Shown here: positions 42,913 to 55,506 of the stretch, piece after piece
Layout of the letters: each line of letters begins with the position of its first letter
Numbering within the stretch: position 1 is the first letter of the stretch
Assembly (NCBI GenBank): GCA_021234155.1
Contig: JAJEKV010000030.1
Location: 15,552,003-15,616,002 of the forward strand
Origin: Isoetes taiwanensis
Lineage: Eukaryota > Streptophyta > Lycopodiopsida > Isoetales > Isoetaceae
DNA length: 64,000 nt
Reading direction: 5' to 3'
Program-made: the position numbers and the translations under genes
The notes under the pieces: generated by a model
The model's input: only the letters and a program-made list of their open reading frames with translations
Told to the model about the DNA's origin: nothing
The model's database searches: none

Positions 42913-45900
42913 TCAACCAAAGCTTTCCTGTTTGAAGCGAGCCTTAAGGATGCCAGGAGCTGGTGGAGAGATGCAGCTTTTACCCGGGCTATAGGACACA
43001 GCTCTGGCCACTGTGCTTCCATTACACGAGACATAAGAAGGCATAGAGCACTGTAATAATGGCGAGGATCGTATATCAAAAGCATTCTCAATATCACCAG
43101 GATCCTCGTATCCATCAGTATCAGACCCACGAGGTTGGTCACAAAATTTCATTGCTTTCAACACTGAAGCATCGTCGTGCAGCTCAAAAGGAGTGCTGTA
43201 ACCAAATTATGACAAGTGAGTTATTACTAAAGCCTAGTATATTTGAACGAGTAGTTTGTAAGAAGCCAGTCACCTGTTGAAGTCAAAATGAACAACTTGC
43301 ATATCTTCTGATATCTCGACTTCTACGGTTGCCTGTGGTCGAGTCTGTAACAAACATGCCCAAGGTGAAAAACATGAACCAATTTAAAGAAAGATCTTTC
43401 ATAAGACTGATTACAAAAGGATGAAGATGAAACAACACAAGGACATGATAGGAGAGCCAACCACTCTACATTTGACAAAAATGAAGAAAATGTTGCAGCT
43501 GCAGTCCTCCTTGGTTCTCATATTGCTATGGCTGATGGTTTAAGGGACTGCTGGGTTACTAATTGTGTGGAGTAGATGTTGCTTTTTCTCTCTTGCTTAC
43601 GGTATCCTCTGCATGCGCATATTGTCTGTGATTGGTCAACTCCAAGCAGTAGTATCGATTCCCCAGACAAAAAATTGTGTGCAGACTTTCTGTCATAGGC
43701 CATGTTCCAGCTGATCCGTATAGTCACCACTTCTTGATGGTTGAGATCTCGTGCTTGTTGCATAGGAATGGTACATAAACCATGGGCCAAAATTCTCCAA
43801 GTTAGAAAACATAGAAACATGATCAGGAAAGTTACATCAAGATGCTTAAGCATTTCAAGGTTCTAGCATGCCAAGAACGGAATGCTGTCAGACATGCTTC
43901 CTGGTTTTAGGGACATCTATATAAAGACACCTCTCTGACATTGGCATGTCAACTTTCGATGCTGTTTTCAATTCCCTTGCTGATAAAGCCACTATCCTTA
44001 AAGCAGCTTCCTCAGTTTATCGGAAAATTACCAGATTACTATAAGTCCAAGACTGGCCAATCAAGTAAGGAGCAGCAATGATGCTTAGAAAGCAGACGAG
44101 TTTCTACAAATGCCATCTTTATCATGTTCATGTAAATTGATCTCTTGTCTTTCAGGACGAAAACTAGTGAAATGTAGAAGTCTGTAGTTGCAGGTAATAT
44201 ATCCACCATATAGATAATTCAAGGTCCTGCAATGTATGCAAGCATCTTAGTTCCCCTTACACAAACTGCAGATCAACAACATGCTATGCCGGTCCATAAT
44301 GGAAGATCGGCATATTTCTGATGCAGGTGTCGGATGAAGATTTAGCAACACCTTAAGCGCTGAGAAGTTATTCTTCTAATCCGGTGTTTTGCTATTTCTA
44401 TATAAGGAACAAAACTTATCTCTCACGACTCTCATTCAGCAGATACTCTCATTGAAGAGTGAATTTTTAGTGTCCATCTGATCTCAGGGACACACCCCTT
44501 AAATGTCTGGGATGCAAACTCTCCAATTGCTTTTCACTTTGGCACAATCTGAAGTAACATGATCTGTTTGCTTGAATAGTACACCCAGCTATAGGTCACG
44601 TGAATGTCAAGACTTTGCATCTCCCACTAATGTTGTTAAATGCCTAAAGGTTGGCATCCTCCAAACATTGAATTGAAATGTTTGTAATCAATGGCCAAAA
44701 CCCGGTGCCTTAAAGATATATCCAACAATCGTTATTACTCTGATTGGTTACTCCTGATATTCAAAGATGCCAAACACACATTCCATAGTTGTAGCCAAAT
44801 ATTTAAATCATACCTGAACTAAAATGAATGGTAATGCTACTCCTCCTGATGGGAAGCTGCCGGTACTATTGTAGAGCCTCTCATTTCTCTGGACAAGGTT
44901 TTGAAGCCCAGCAATCTTCCAAACCAGAAAGAAAAGGAAAGAAACTCAGCCATAACATAACCTAAAACATTGCTTTTTCATCAGATAAGACAATTACCTG
45001 TTCCTCCAATTCCTGTATGTATTTCTTCTTTTTATCAATCCTTGATCGGACTCTAATGCGTTCTTCCTGTTGATAAATTATACGTTAATGGCCAATAAAT
45101 ATACATGACCAAACAAATTTTAGACATTTATACCTTAAGTTGTTCAATATCACCAAAAGTGGTGCTTGGAAGACCTTTCCACTGAATTTCTTTCTTCTCC
45201 TTAGATATAATGTCCACAGCCATAAGCACATTTAGGGCATCATAAACTCGCCGCCTAATGTTCTTCTCATCATATTGCCGCTGAGTACACAACAGTATGT
45301 ATGCTTAAGTTTGTTGCTGGCAAAAAAATATCCTCATATATTTTGCATTTCTAAGTTGGATGCAAAATATGATAACTACCTGGTCAGGAGAAACAAGGAC
45401 ACTAGCAGGATTTGTGTACTCTGCAACTAATTCATCAGCGACCTGAAAGAATAGATGGTCCACACATTGATCTGTTAGCTGCACGCAATATTAACATGCA
45501 TATGCAATTTTTCATTAGTTTGCAATCAAATTGCAAATAAGATGCTTCTGCCATACAATTTTTACTGCTTCACGGTTGCTTCCATTGCATTCCCATGGAT
45601 AATGATAATTTCATATCTCAGTTTCTTTTTGTTCTTGTCTAAATCAAATCCTCTCAGAACACATGCAAGGGGTTCCCATGATAATCCTTTTCCTTTTTAT
45701 TCACGTCTTTTTAAGTCCTCCTGTATGTGTCGGTACCGGCAGTTAATGTGCACACCCTGTTCACAAGGTACCATGCCAAAAACATTTCTATACACAATTT
45801 GAAACTGCATTCTGCTTAAAGTAATGAAGGTTGCAATACTGCTACCTTAAACACCTTCTCTAGATCAAGTATTCTTCCCAATTCCAGTTATCTCTATTGC

Positions 45901-47889
45901 ATAAAGGCCCTTCACATCCACATCCACATTCACCAAGTAAATTCAACACAACTCTGAATTGTTTTATTAATCAACTTGAGTCCCTCCTCCAAGCAAAAGT
46001 CATATCTCTTGTTAAACTAAACTAAAATGCAACTTAAAAGTTCCTGACCCCCAGAATTAAAGGATTATAAACACGGAAGTCTACCAAGACATATTGCATA
46101 TTACAATTGTAGTTAATTCGGCGGCATGCTCTGTGTAGTATTCTTGAGTGGCATAATTAGTGCATACCTCATTGTAGGTTGTTTGACCCTTGCTCTCCAC
46201 TTTCTCAAGCACTGCAAGTAATAGGTTCTGGTCATTCAACAAATGGCCAGGTTGCAACAAATAACAGGACAGGAAAGTACATTTTTCTGCCAATCTTGCA
46301 AAATCAATCACTAGAGACTCAGGTATACAGACGGCCGCAAGGTGAATGAATATCAACTCAGACAGGGAAAACCAGATGTTATATGGGAGGAGTTAGCATT
46401 CTCCTAAATTTGTTCCCACTAAATAAGTGGAGTGCAACGATCTACTTAGATTTTATATGGGAAAAGGTAGCAATTAGTTAGTTTAAGTTTGTTCTCACTA
46501 GATGAATTGAAATGCAATGATCTACTCCAAGCAAAGTTAGTTTAAATTTGTTCTCACTAAATGAATAGAATGCAATGATCTATTTCAAGCACCTGCTGGC
46601 AGCCACAAACCTTCACTTACATTTCGAAAATGCACCATCAAAATGGCCTAGATTGGAGCTGTCTATTGGTGTATTTGGAATAAAACCTCACATTGTTGCT
46701 CATTTCTTCAAATAAGACCTTAAAGAGGTGGGCAATGCGCGTTTGAATGTGACTTTGTGCGCGAGCTCATATTTAAAGATTGTTGGCCAACTTTTTAATA
46801 TCAATAAGGGGAGACCTTACATTCTGAGAAGGAATGGAAAGATGATTCAAATTGTCATTGTATTACATTATCTTCAAATAATCACACTTGGCACAATAAG
46901 CTAATCTAAACAGATACAGGTGCAAAAGAACTTCAGGGTGCATAAAAGGCTCTTGAAGATGTCAGATGCAACAAACCTCTCATACTGAAGTGCCGGAGAC
47001 CTTTTCCTCCCTTTTCCCCCAAAGAAGAACGATGGATGCGTTTCTTTCTCCGCCTGGAATCGCAAATATCTCATACATTTAGATAAGAATGTAGAAGAAA
47101 AGTTCTGGGCATAATCATATCTTACCCAACCATGTCTGGAGAATTTTGGACACAATCAAGCTGTTGGAACTTAGAAGCTGTCATTCCATCAGGAGAAAAC
47201 ATTGCTGCATCACTTATACGAGATGGGGAGCCAGCACTACCACTGTCCAATGAAACAGAGGGTCCACCAAATCCATCTGAAGTAGCGGAACGGAAGTCTG
47301 ATGCTCCAGTACTGCCATCAAAGCTTTCATCCAACGATACCCCTGCAAGAAAAATGATAAGGACTATTATATCATAGAAGGCTCCTTTCCCATGGCAACA
47401 TTCTTCCATTTTATTTTGGATAGTATAAGACACTAACCGATACCTTGGGGAATGTTAATGTGGCCATTCTGAATGCCAGAAGCTTCAGCTACGGTATAAA
47501 CCCCTGCTTCTGGGTATTCCTTCCAGAGACCATTTCGATAACTACTTTCCTTGGCTCCAGAACTCAATCCTGGTCCTTGACTGGTATGTCTTGTCCTTGG
47601 ACCTGTTCTAACTGCAGGTTGATTCGCCCCTTTCCTTGTAGAGTCTGCATGAGAACAACTTATAGTCAACGAACAAGTAATTTCACAAACTTGTAGTGTT
47701 GAGTTGAAGTTAAGAAATGGAAAGAAATCCTTGCCTCCAGCCCCCAAATGCAAACATTTACATTTCCAATTGGTGGCCGGGTTCTAAATTGATCTATGTT
47801 TAATTGAAAGAAGGGACTTAAAGATCCATGCTATCTCTAATTAAAAAGCAAATAAAAAAGATGGAACATTGTTTACCTCGTATAAACAT
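42913..47889 (-). CDS. DP: DP-type transcription factor (E2F dimerisation partner), 11 coding exons
   Basis: DP proteins pair with E2F to bind TTSSCGSS sites and control the G1/S programme. Exons (minus): 47,934-47,877; 47,644-47,444; 47,342-47,126; 47,053-46,977; 46,211-46,168; 45,442-45,380; 45,280-45,134; 45,066-44,998; 44,915-44,814; 43,344-43,274; 43,195-42,913. Every junction has GT-AG and phases agree; the exons total 1,332 nt with no internal stop. The winged-helix part has [31 protein letters not shown] and [20 protein letters not shown] with DNA-contacting RRxYD. A coiled-coil heptad region ([20 protein letters not shown]) and the DP C-terminal domain ([39 protein letters not shown]) follow. 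If the first in-frame ATG (47,889) is used, the protein is 428 aa, usual for plant DPs. The frame is open further upstream, so the true start is uncertain. Confidence 0.9.
46377..46600. repeat. Three diverged repeats of about 60 bp inside a DP intron
   Basis: The words AAATTTGTTCYCACTAAAT, GAATRGAATGCAAYGATCTA occur three times in order around 46,391, 46,470 and 46,537, all within the 765-bp intron. Confidence 0.65.
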
Positions 47890-48327
47890 TATGAACAGAT
47901 ACAAACTTATGCCATTTCGGTCATATAAACGCCTCTGTGCAAAGGAATATGTAAAACGTGTTAGAAATACAAAGCAAAATGAAATACAAAAAGGAAAAAG
48001 AAAAAAAATTGTTCTTTAAGAAACTGCAGAACTCACTTTGCTGCACATATTTAGATCATGACACAGACACAATCCCAATATATTTCATTAGAAATGAAGT
48101 TCAAAATTGAAAGCATGCTCAAGATAACTATCATCTCTTTATATATCGATATACTCTTTAATGTTTTCCAGGATATACAGAACGACATAGCTTTGCCATT
48201 GGTATTTAAACAAGCCGCATTAAGAATCACAAGAATCGACGTTAATGAAAAACCGCCCGATATAATAAAATTAACCGAAATCACCCACAAAGAGCCACAA
48301 ACAAAAAAACCAAAGACATCAAGATAC

Positions 48328-48476
48328 CTGTTCAAAAAACTGCTCCAAATCGTCACCATTTGAGAAGTCCTTGAAAATCCAACTCCAGAAGCAGCAACAG
48401 TCTTGGAAAAGGTGCTTCTTTCGACCAAATCTACGATCGATTTGGGGACCACCTTTGATTGTTCGGCATTACTGAG
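48328..48476 (-). other. 5' exon of the DP gene (coding status uncertain)
   Basis: Before a clear donor (GAACAG|GTATCT at 48,328) the frame in phase with the next exon reads FKDFSNGDDLEQFFEQ, acidic and plausible as protein. It is open back to a TAA near 48,474 but has no ATG. An ATG in another frame near 48,472 (MPNNQRWSPNRS then stop) would be an upstream ORF. Either the start codon lies in the next exon, or a further 5' exon or sequence error is involved. Confidence 0.5.
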
Positions 48477-48780
48477 ATAATAATGCCGAACGTAATAGGC
48501 CGAGATAATGTCTAAGAAAGGAAGGGAAGCTGGGTACAAGATTAAGGTTTGGAAAAAGAGGCGATGGCGCCGGAATGGATAGAGGGAAGAAGCTCTTCTT
48601 CAGTGGCAAAGCCAAATAACCAGAGAGCGGGGAAATGAGGGGCAAACTGCCGGGGCTAAGAAGCCGTGACGTGTAGTCCCGTATCGGAATTTTTATATGT
48701 TGTTTTCTCCCGCTTTTAATAAACATTTTATTTTCTTGTGTCTTTGATTATATAATGGTCCAACCCTGTTCTTTCCCTTT
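48477..48780. promoter_or_regulatory. Probable DP promoter/5' UTR region
   Basis: This precedes the first recognised DP exon on the minus strand. It is richer in GC than its surroundings and has no long minus-strand frame of known family. No precise promoter element could be assigned. Confidence 0.3.
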
Positions 48781-48816
48781 TTTGGGTTGCCCCATGGGCA
48801 AACCCTTAGGAGGTGG
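48781..48816 (+). repeat. Single hairpin arm related to the MITE-like element
   Basis: TTTGGGTTGCCCCATGGGCA plus AACCCTTAGGAGGTGGGGTG matches the inverse of 13,857-13,896, including the AGGAGGTGGG flank. GGGTTGCCC and GGGCAAACCC can pair. Confidence 0.6.
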
Positions 48817-50055
48817 GGTGATGGACTGTTTTGACGGCCCAAGTTTGAAATCTCACTGCGTTTAAGTGCTCAAATTGGAACTCCCACTGGGTTATGTGAG
48901 TTAGGTAGAGGCACCTTTGCCATCGATTGCCTTGAGACTACATTAAAGCTCCATCCGACCGACCACTGTGCTTTTGCTTCTCCGTTGTCTTTGGAAATGC
49001 GTGGAGTATCAGGAGTAGTCCCCTCTTTTTTATTTCGATTATAACACAAGATTTCTTCTGGGGTTCTTAGGGCAGCAAGTAATGGAGGGTGGAATCTCAA
49101 TCCATATGCTTGGAGGACTCTTGGAACTGGCCGGGGTTACCCTACTCAGGTAAGGTTTATGATGGGTGAATCTTATACATCATCGCCAGAATCTGTGTTT
49201 TCTCAAGCTAAGGAAGAGGAATCACTTTGTTGCAGAAAAACACATGCGAGTATAGCCTCAGTGCTTAAAAAATGCTTAGAAAGAACCATAAGGCTTTTCA
49301 AGGTGAACCATTTTTTCTAGCATAAGTCCTCTATGATTAAAAGCATGTTGAGCGGCAATTTCCAATTCCTGCAGATTACTCTAAAGGCATTCCTGCTTTA
49401 TGGGGGACTTTCCTGGAGTTTGAGCTACTTAGCATCATGGCGAGCCAGGTTGCTGTACTAGCATGTTAATCTTTAGGTTGTAATGGAGGCTAGAATCTTC
49501 ATCCATATACTTGGAAGATTGTTGGAATTGGTCGTGGGGTAAGAAGAAAAGTGTTACTTATTACAATAGAAAACCAAGTGTAGAAGGGAGAAATCAAGCT
49601 CGGAATGCATGTCCCCAGTTTGAAACAATGGTTTGAAGGGACCTTTTCATAGGCCTTGTCTCATTCCACTGAAATGCAGTGTGCCCCCTTATGGCAAGAA
49701 ATGTACTTTAGGCTTTTTATCACTTTGTAATTAAATACAAGCAGGAAGGTACCTGAAACATATGACTGCATCTTCAGATTGAAGCCAACGGCATACTAAA
49801 TGAGATTATCTTCTCGAGATATGGATTTTTACGATGTTTACAAACATAGTATTTATTCTAGCCAAGCAAAATCAGAAAAGTATGAGTTATCAGACAAATT
49901 ACTAACTTGATACATTTGTATGCTTCTAAAGGCGGAAGAGTAAAAAACAACCTTAATGCTGATGGAGGCGAATTAGAAAGGTTAAGAGAAGTATGACAAA
50001 TAATTAAGCAAATAGTTAACACATATGAAGCTATCTGGACAGTAATGACTTTTGC
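48817..50055. other. No recognised gene
   Basis: Short frames only. A diverged direct repeat (GGTGGAATCTCAATCCATATGCTTGGA near 49,087 and GCTAGAATCTTCATCCATATACTTGGA near 49,490) is visible. Confidence 0.4.
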
Positions 50056-50361
50056 ATGCAACAGGCAAGAACATTGCCATTCTTTTTAAGCATGCAACTT
50101 GAAGGCATAACACCTGACATAATTACCTTGTTCACGAATCTTGGTGCATGTTATGTTCTAAACATGTTAGCAAAAGGTAGACTGATCCATGCATGTATTA
50201 TTCGAAGAGGATTTGCGTCTGATCCTATGGCCATCACATGGTATGCTCAATGTGAAAATTTTGAGGCTTTATATTATCTGTTCAATAGGATGGTTTCCTA
50301 TACTACACTTATTGTTGGTTGTGCACAATTTGGATGTAGTAAGGAGGCCTTTCAACTCTAA
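50056..50361 (+). pseudogene. PPR protein fragment (5' part of split PPR pseudogene)
   Basis: FLSMQLEGITPDIITLFTNL with GACYVLNMLAKGRLIHACII, RRGFASD and VSYTTLIVGCAQFGCSKEAF are consecutive PLS-class PPR repeats, which act as organellar RNA-binding and editing factors. Deletions shorten two repeats (SDPMAITWYAQCENFEA). The frame ends at FQL just where repetitive sequence begins. The PPR segment at 60.2 kb would continue it. Confidence 0.85.
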
Positions 50362-52389
50362 TATGTAGCAAAATAACAGCGGATTCCAAGGGGATTTGAT
50401 ATGGATGTAAAATCAGACCAGGGTTTTGTCTCTTTGGAGAAAGTATTGTTGCAGAGCATGAAGGCAGGGAGCAATTCTGGGCAGTTTTAGAACCCGATTT
50501 TTGAAGAATCACAGGTGATTTTTCTTTTTCTGGAAATATCTTTAGATTAGCTTTCCGGAATGGGTCTGATAAGGCCGAAACTCATCCGTATGAGAAAGTT
50601 ATGATAGAAATTGTGATCTTTGGGTGTAATTGATCGCACTATGTATGTTCTTCTCAAGTTTGATTCTTGGAGTTAGAAGACGATCTTTGGAGGCGCAATC
50701 AATTGCAAAGGGGTCCGGAGGTCTATCCCCAAGAAATTATAAGGTGGGGTTTTCTTTGAGTTAATTTGAGATTTGATATGGACCGCCATGGTTAGATTTA
50801 TGATGATTTGTTAAGAGGGTTATGGCTATGTATTTCCAAGGAACTATGGCGTGTAAAAACCCGTGAGGTAAGAAATCATAGTTGCTTCTATGCCTAAATT
50901 TGTTCATGCTTTTGATAAGATATTTGGGTGCTTATGTGTTGATGTGAACATAGAAATTCAGAAACAGATTGTTTAGGCTTTGCTTAAGCAGATGGCATGG
51001 GATCTAATTGAGAAAAGCTGAATTGCTGCATGTGGATTCTTTTAAGCATTTGGGCATAGCTAGGAATGGTCGATTTGCATTGGACTTCTTCAAAAGATAG
51101 AGATTGATGCTGCCTCAGAGGGGTATAGAGGCCTTTTTGCCAAGATTTGCAAGCCTAGGCTAGTCTAGTTGAAGAGAAGCTGAGAGGGATATGATGTATT
51201 TGTATATAAAAGGACCGGATTCAATGGTAAAGGGGCATTTTGGCTGAATCAAGGATATCAATGAAGGATTTTTGGAGCTATCTGGATGGGTTTGGATTCA
51301 CGTGAAAACATGCCAAAACAGCTTGGGAAGTGTGGATTTGGGCATGGAAAGTCCCGATTCGGGATGCGCAACTCCGATATAGTAAGATCGGGCTGGAATA
51401 CAGAGGTGTTGTGGCTATTCTGGTCTTCTAACTTGTTGTTTTTTTCTTTCTTGTCTCATTTGTGATATATGCATGTTGTTAACAAATTGGTAATTGGTAA
51501 TGATATAATAATAGGTAAAGATAGAAGCAAAAGGGGAACAATGGCAGTGTAAGGGCTATGGTATGAATATAGATTAGCCAGTAGAGCAGTTGCAGGAGAT
51601 CTAGGAGATCTGAATGGTAACGTAAACTTAAATAATTCTAAGAACATGAGACATGGATTTTTTGGGCTCGCAGAGGTGGAGCCATAGTTCGGAATCATTT
51701 GACAGTTGATATAAGCAGTTGTGGTCATGAGTCGATGTGGATTTGGAATCCAGAATGAGTTCCACCTTAGATGCACTAATAATCCTTAGCTATAGAAAGA
51801 GGGTTTTTAATTGGAATATTAAAAACCTTAACTAATTGGAGATAAATAAATGGTGGAACCTTAGAGATCAAATGAAATTTAAAAAAAGAGCAATATGAGG
51901 CATATGTGGGTGTCTAGATGAGGCTATGGCATGGAGCACTGTTATTCTAAGTGTACACTGTAAGTTTCCAAGTTATTGCACTATACTTTGTCAAAGGCAT
52001 CATAGCTAATAGATTATCCTCAGGGAGAATGGTTTTGAGGTAAGGTTTGCATTGTGTGGATTGTTAGTATCTTTCCTTGTTGTAGCTACATCAAGGATAG
52101 TTAGGTTTATGGCTTCCTCGATGTGTTGGAGTGCGATCATTATCTTCATCAGTAACCTAGCTACTTCAACTTGGGCAGGTTGTATAGACAACATCAGCAA
52201 CAGTATAATCTAGGCACATGATAGTAAACATTCTAATGAACTTCACATGTCTTGGTCTTGCATTGTCCACTGTTGTCTTGGTATTTGATGTCTATTGAGA
52301 CCTCCGGGGTCGGGCTTCTAGGTTTGGTGGCCTAGGTTGCTCCGGCATGCTCATGTTCATCTGTGATTCTCTGTGGTATTCTTGTGCTC
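50362..52389. other. Repetitive-looking sequence, not classified
   Basis: It starts with AATATGTAGCAAAATAACAG and GGGGATTTGATATGGATGTA, which recur at 53,518-53,572, so it may be part of an inserted element. No coding domain is seen. Confidence 0.35.
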
Positions 52390-53148
52390 TGTGACACCGG
52401 GCGTTAGTTCTCCTGGCCGGGATTGCTACATCAGTCAACTCTTGTGAACTCCATGGTAAGAGGTCCTCCAGCGCCAGACGTGGGCTGGGAAGGGTATGCG
52501 CATACGAGGTTTACCCCCACCAACTCCGCCAAAGGGGCTCGGAATGTGAGCTGGCTGGGCATTTCTCTGCTAACAGGGCCTGCATATAGGCTGGTTAAGC
52601 TACCCATTGTCCCAGAGCTATATTTCTGATGTTTTGTTATTCTGGCTATGTTCTTTGCTTTTGTTGCTCAGAGGTTGGTATTTACTTGGATTATGTTGTC
52701 ATTGTCTTAGCACTGTACTCATGTAGGATTTTCCGTCTGTGTTTGTGCTTATCCAAGATTTCCAGAGTATTTCCATGCATGCAGTGGCAGTCATGGATCC
52801 CCACTTAGTCACGAGGACTAACCCCAGTGAGTGTATGTGCAGTGAATGAGCAAGGCAATGGCACCAGCACGATTGTGGCTCATGGATGAGCGAGAAGCTT
52901 CTAGAGTTGAGTTGCGAACAGGGATGTTGTAACTATTGAGAATATGGATTTCTTTGGATGTTAATATTGTATGATTATATTGAGACCATAAGTACTTGCT
53001 CATTGAGTTTGAGTATGCTATTTCAACTGTGCAAGTGGAAGGTTCAATTCTTCACCATATTCAATTGTTTGTCACACCAACCTAGAATTAGCGCAGTATT
53101 GACAAGATCCCGAGTTGCCTAGAGGGTCAACTCGGCAGGCTCGTCACA
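52390..53148. repeat. Candidate solo LTR
   Basis: The segment begins TGTGACACCGGGCGTTAG and ends CTCGTCACA, a TG...CA structure with the inverted TGTGAC/GTCACA termini seen in element B. No target duplication is found and no second copy is in the window, so this is weak. Confidence 0.3.
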
Positions 53149-53155
53149 ATAGACC

Positions 53156-53530
53156 ATATATCCCTAAAACAATTGAATGGGTTATTATAAAAAACAAACA
53201 TAGATTCAAGATAAAAAACAATCACATTAGCTCACTGGGTACATTGGTTAAAGTAGTCTTATTAGGACATTGAGTTATTTTGGTGGAGGTTCGAGCCCCC
53301 GTATTTGATATTCTAAAATCTTAGGCAAAGCCATATAGAGGTTCGATATTCCCTCAAAACCTTAGGCAAAATCGTATTTAATATTTCAAAATCATAGGCG
53401 CCTCCAATCATAAATGACTATAAGCGAAACGAGAGGTGGCCAAAGGGCCCAACATACGATCTGGGTCGTAGAATCGACGAATCCGACGACTGTGGTAGTT
53501 CAGGGTGCACTCGTTTAGAATATGTAGCAA
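53156..53530 (+). repeat. 375-bp repeat block with internal Pol III-like boxes, copy 1
   Basis: TAGCTCACTGGGTACATTGG resembles an A box, and GAGGTTCGAGCCCC is a good B box about 60 bp later. The block runs from CCCTAAAACAATTGAATGGG to CTCGTTTAGAATATGTAGCA and is repeated at 56,297. It may be a SINE with extra flanking sequence co-duplicated. Confidence 0.7.
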
Positions 53531-54000
53531 AATAACAGGGGGTTCCAGGGGGATTTGATATGGATGTAAAAATAACAATTCCTGAAATCATAGACCAATA
53601 TGTAGCATTATAACAGGGGGTTTTTCTTTCTGTTTTTGTACTGTTTTCTCTAAGGTTTTCATATGATTTGGTGGCCGTATTCATCCAGGTGTACTAAATA
53701 GTATTTCTAGAGTGCACCCTTTTGTCAGCCATTGATTTTAGAAAAGGGGGCAAATCCTATGGTGGAGGCTTCTTTATTTTTATCCTCCCATTATTTTTAG
53801 GGTTTTTAGCCAACACAAGGAACATGGGACCCGGGTAACATTTAGGGCTATGACTTCTGGAGCCGAGGTTGCTTCTGGAGCCTGGCTGTAACATTGCGGT
53901 GGCACAGAGGTGCGCGTATTATGAGCCAAGGATTGTAAGTAGATTTTTTAGCTCCGGTCACGAACGGTCCAGAACGGCAAACCCTTGTGGGTTTTAACGC
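53531..54000. other. No recognised gene
   Basis: Contains the short duplication CTTCTGGAGCC (about 53,853 and 53,872) and a second AATATGTAGCATTATAACAG word at 53,598. Nothing else is recognised. Confidence 0.35.
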
Positions 54001-54046
54001 GGCTATGGAAGCAGGCAAGGAAACGAAGTAGAAGAAGCCGGCCTTA

Positions 54047-54530
54047 CTTATGCTGAATTGGGCCTTACTTATGCTGAAGCCTGTTCTGTCACTTTTTATT
54101 GGGAACCTGCTCAAATTGGACAAGAAAACAGAACCAGATTCTTCTACGGTGGTGGCAGTGGGGAGCAAGGGCGAGGTGAGGCTCGCATGGCGGGACCTAT
54201 GCGTTACAGTCTCGGACGGAAAAGGCGAGCTTCGGAATGTGCTCGAAAATCTGACTGGCTATGCTGAACCGGGCCGGATTTTGGCTATCATGGGCCCCTC
54301 TGGGGCTGGAAAATCCACCCTGCCGATGCCTTGGCGGTAAATTACGCATCCAAAAAATTTCATGTTACCAACAAATCAATCGCCAGGATGTTATTTTTTC
54401 AATCCTCGATCCACGAATACATTTTTAACTTATGAACTGCATTTTGGTCGATTGTCCGTAATTCAAATACAAGAACGGGAACTATTTGGTTGAATGGGCA
54501 CAAGCAAAAGCCTTCATTCAAAGACGCTGC
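54047..54530 (+). pseudogene. ABCG (half-size) transporter fragment with Walker A
   Basis: [36 protein letters not shown] and PSGAGKSTL are the start of an ABCG nucleotide-binding domain; GPSGAGKST is the ATP-binding P-loop. A one-base loss after STL destroys the frame. DALA follows, then GGTAAATT, a probable intron donor. After an acceptor-like TACAAG (near 54,472) TGTIWLNGHKQKPSFKDAA resumes the domain. The rest of the NBD and the membrane domain are missing. An 18-bp word (GGCCTTACTTATGCTGAA) is tandemly repeated at about 54,040-54,080. Confidence 0.8.
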
Positions 54531-55506
54531 GGTGAGAAATTACGCAAAATCCAAATCAAAACCAGCCCTGTTATGCATTGGGTATGTTTTTTGAGCAGAC
54601 CTGATAGGCTTCACATGTGTTGTAGCAGGACTTTGTTTATTAATATTCGTAGGGCTTGGACCAGTATCGGTAGTGACTCCCAAACCATGCTCATGAAATC
54701 TTAGGTCGACATGAAAAATCTTGGTGACTTTTTTTTTTGGGCTGACAAATGAGGTTGGATTAGGTTGTTGGAGCAGCAAGGGTGATCACTCTGGAACGTG
54801 AAGTTGCAACTTAAGCCAGGTAATTAATCTTGCATGTAGTTTGCTCCCATTAGCAAACAAGCTTATTATCCATATGTAGCTGGTCTAGCAAGACTTAAAA
54901 AAAGACGATGTTTTGTAGAAGTAATAAGACAGAATGGCAAACGGGATTTGGATACTTGGCATATCTATCTACTTGGATACTTGAAGACTGATATTAATGA
55001 CAGCAGTTTAGAGTAGATGTAAAGCTGAATAGTCTGGTACCTAACTGGGTGCAGCAGTTTCCATGTTGCGTCAATGTCAAATTGAAAGAGCCTCTACTAT
55101 ATCTTGCAGTATAATTAGACTATTTGAGAGATCAATCAAAGGCTTAGTCGCCCTTTTCTAATCGCATGCTAGTATAAAGCTGGAGAATTAAGTTGTGCAT
55201 CTGCTCCAATTATAAACAAATGTAGATGAGATTGCGTACGTAGTGTTTGTTCCTTTCATTTAGCATTAATATTTGAAGAGTTTTTAATCCAATACAGTAA
55301 ACTAATGCCTATTCAATAAGATATGAAGGCTCAGCTCAGGTAAGATAGAATATCCATTCGAATTGGGTTGTTGTGGTGGTCGCTAGGCCTTCGGGGGAGA
55401 TTGCTTGGTGAGCGTGACAAATATTTTCTGTATGTGAAGTTTTTCTTTCAAGTTAGCACCTGCACGAGGAACATGTCTTAACTGTTGGTAATGAATGTTG
55501 CCATAG
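54531..55506. other. No recognised gene
   Basis: AT-rich; no continuation of the ABCG domain and no upstream helicase exons could be read with confidence. Confidence 0.35.

Noticed and set aside
43518-43853. 111-codon minus-strand ORF inside a DP intron
   Set aside because: It lies within the 1.47-kb intron between two well-defined exons and has no recognisable domain.
48058-48363. 101-codon plus-strand ORF
   Set aside because: It overlaps the DP 5' intron/exon on the opposite strand, is Lys/Ile-rich from AT-rich DNA and has no homology I recognise.
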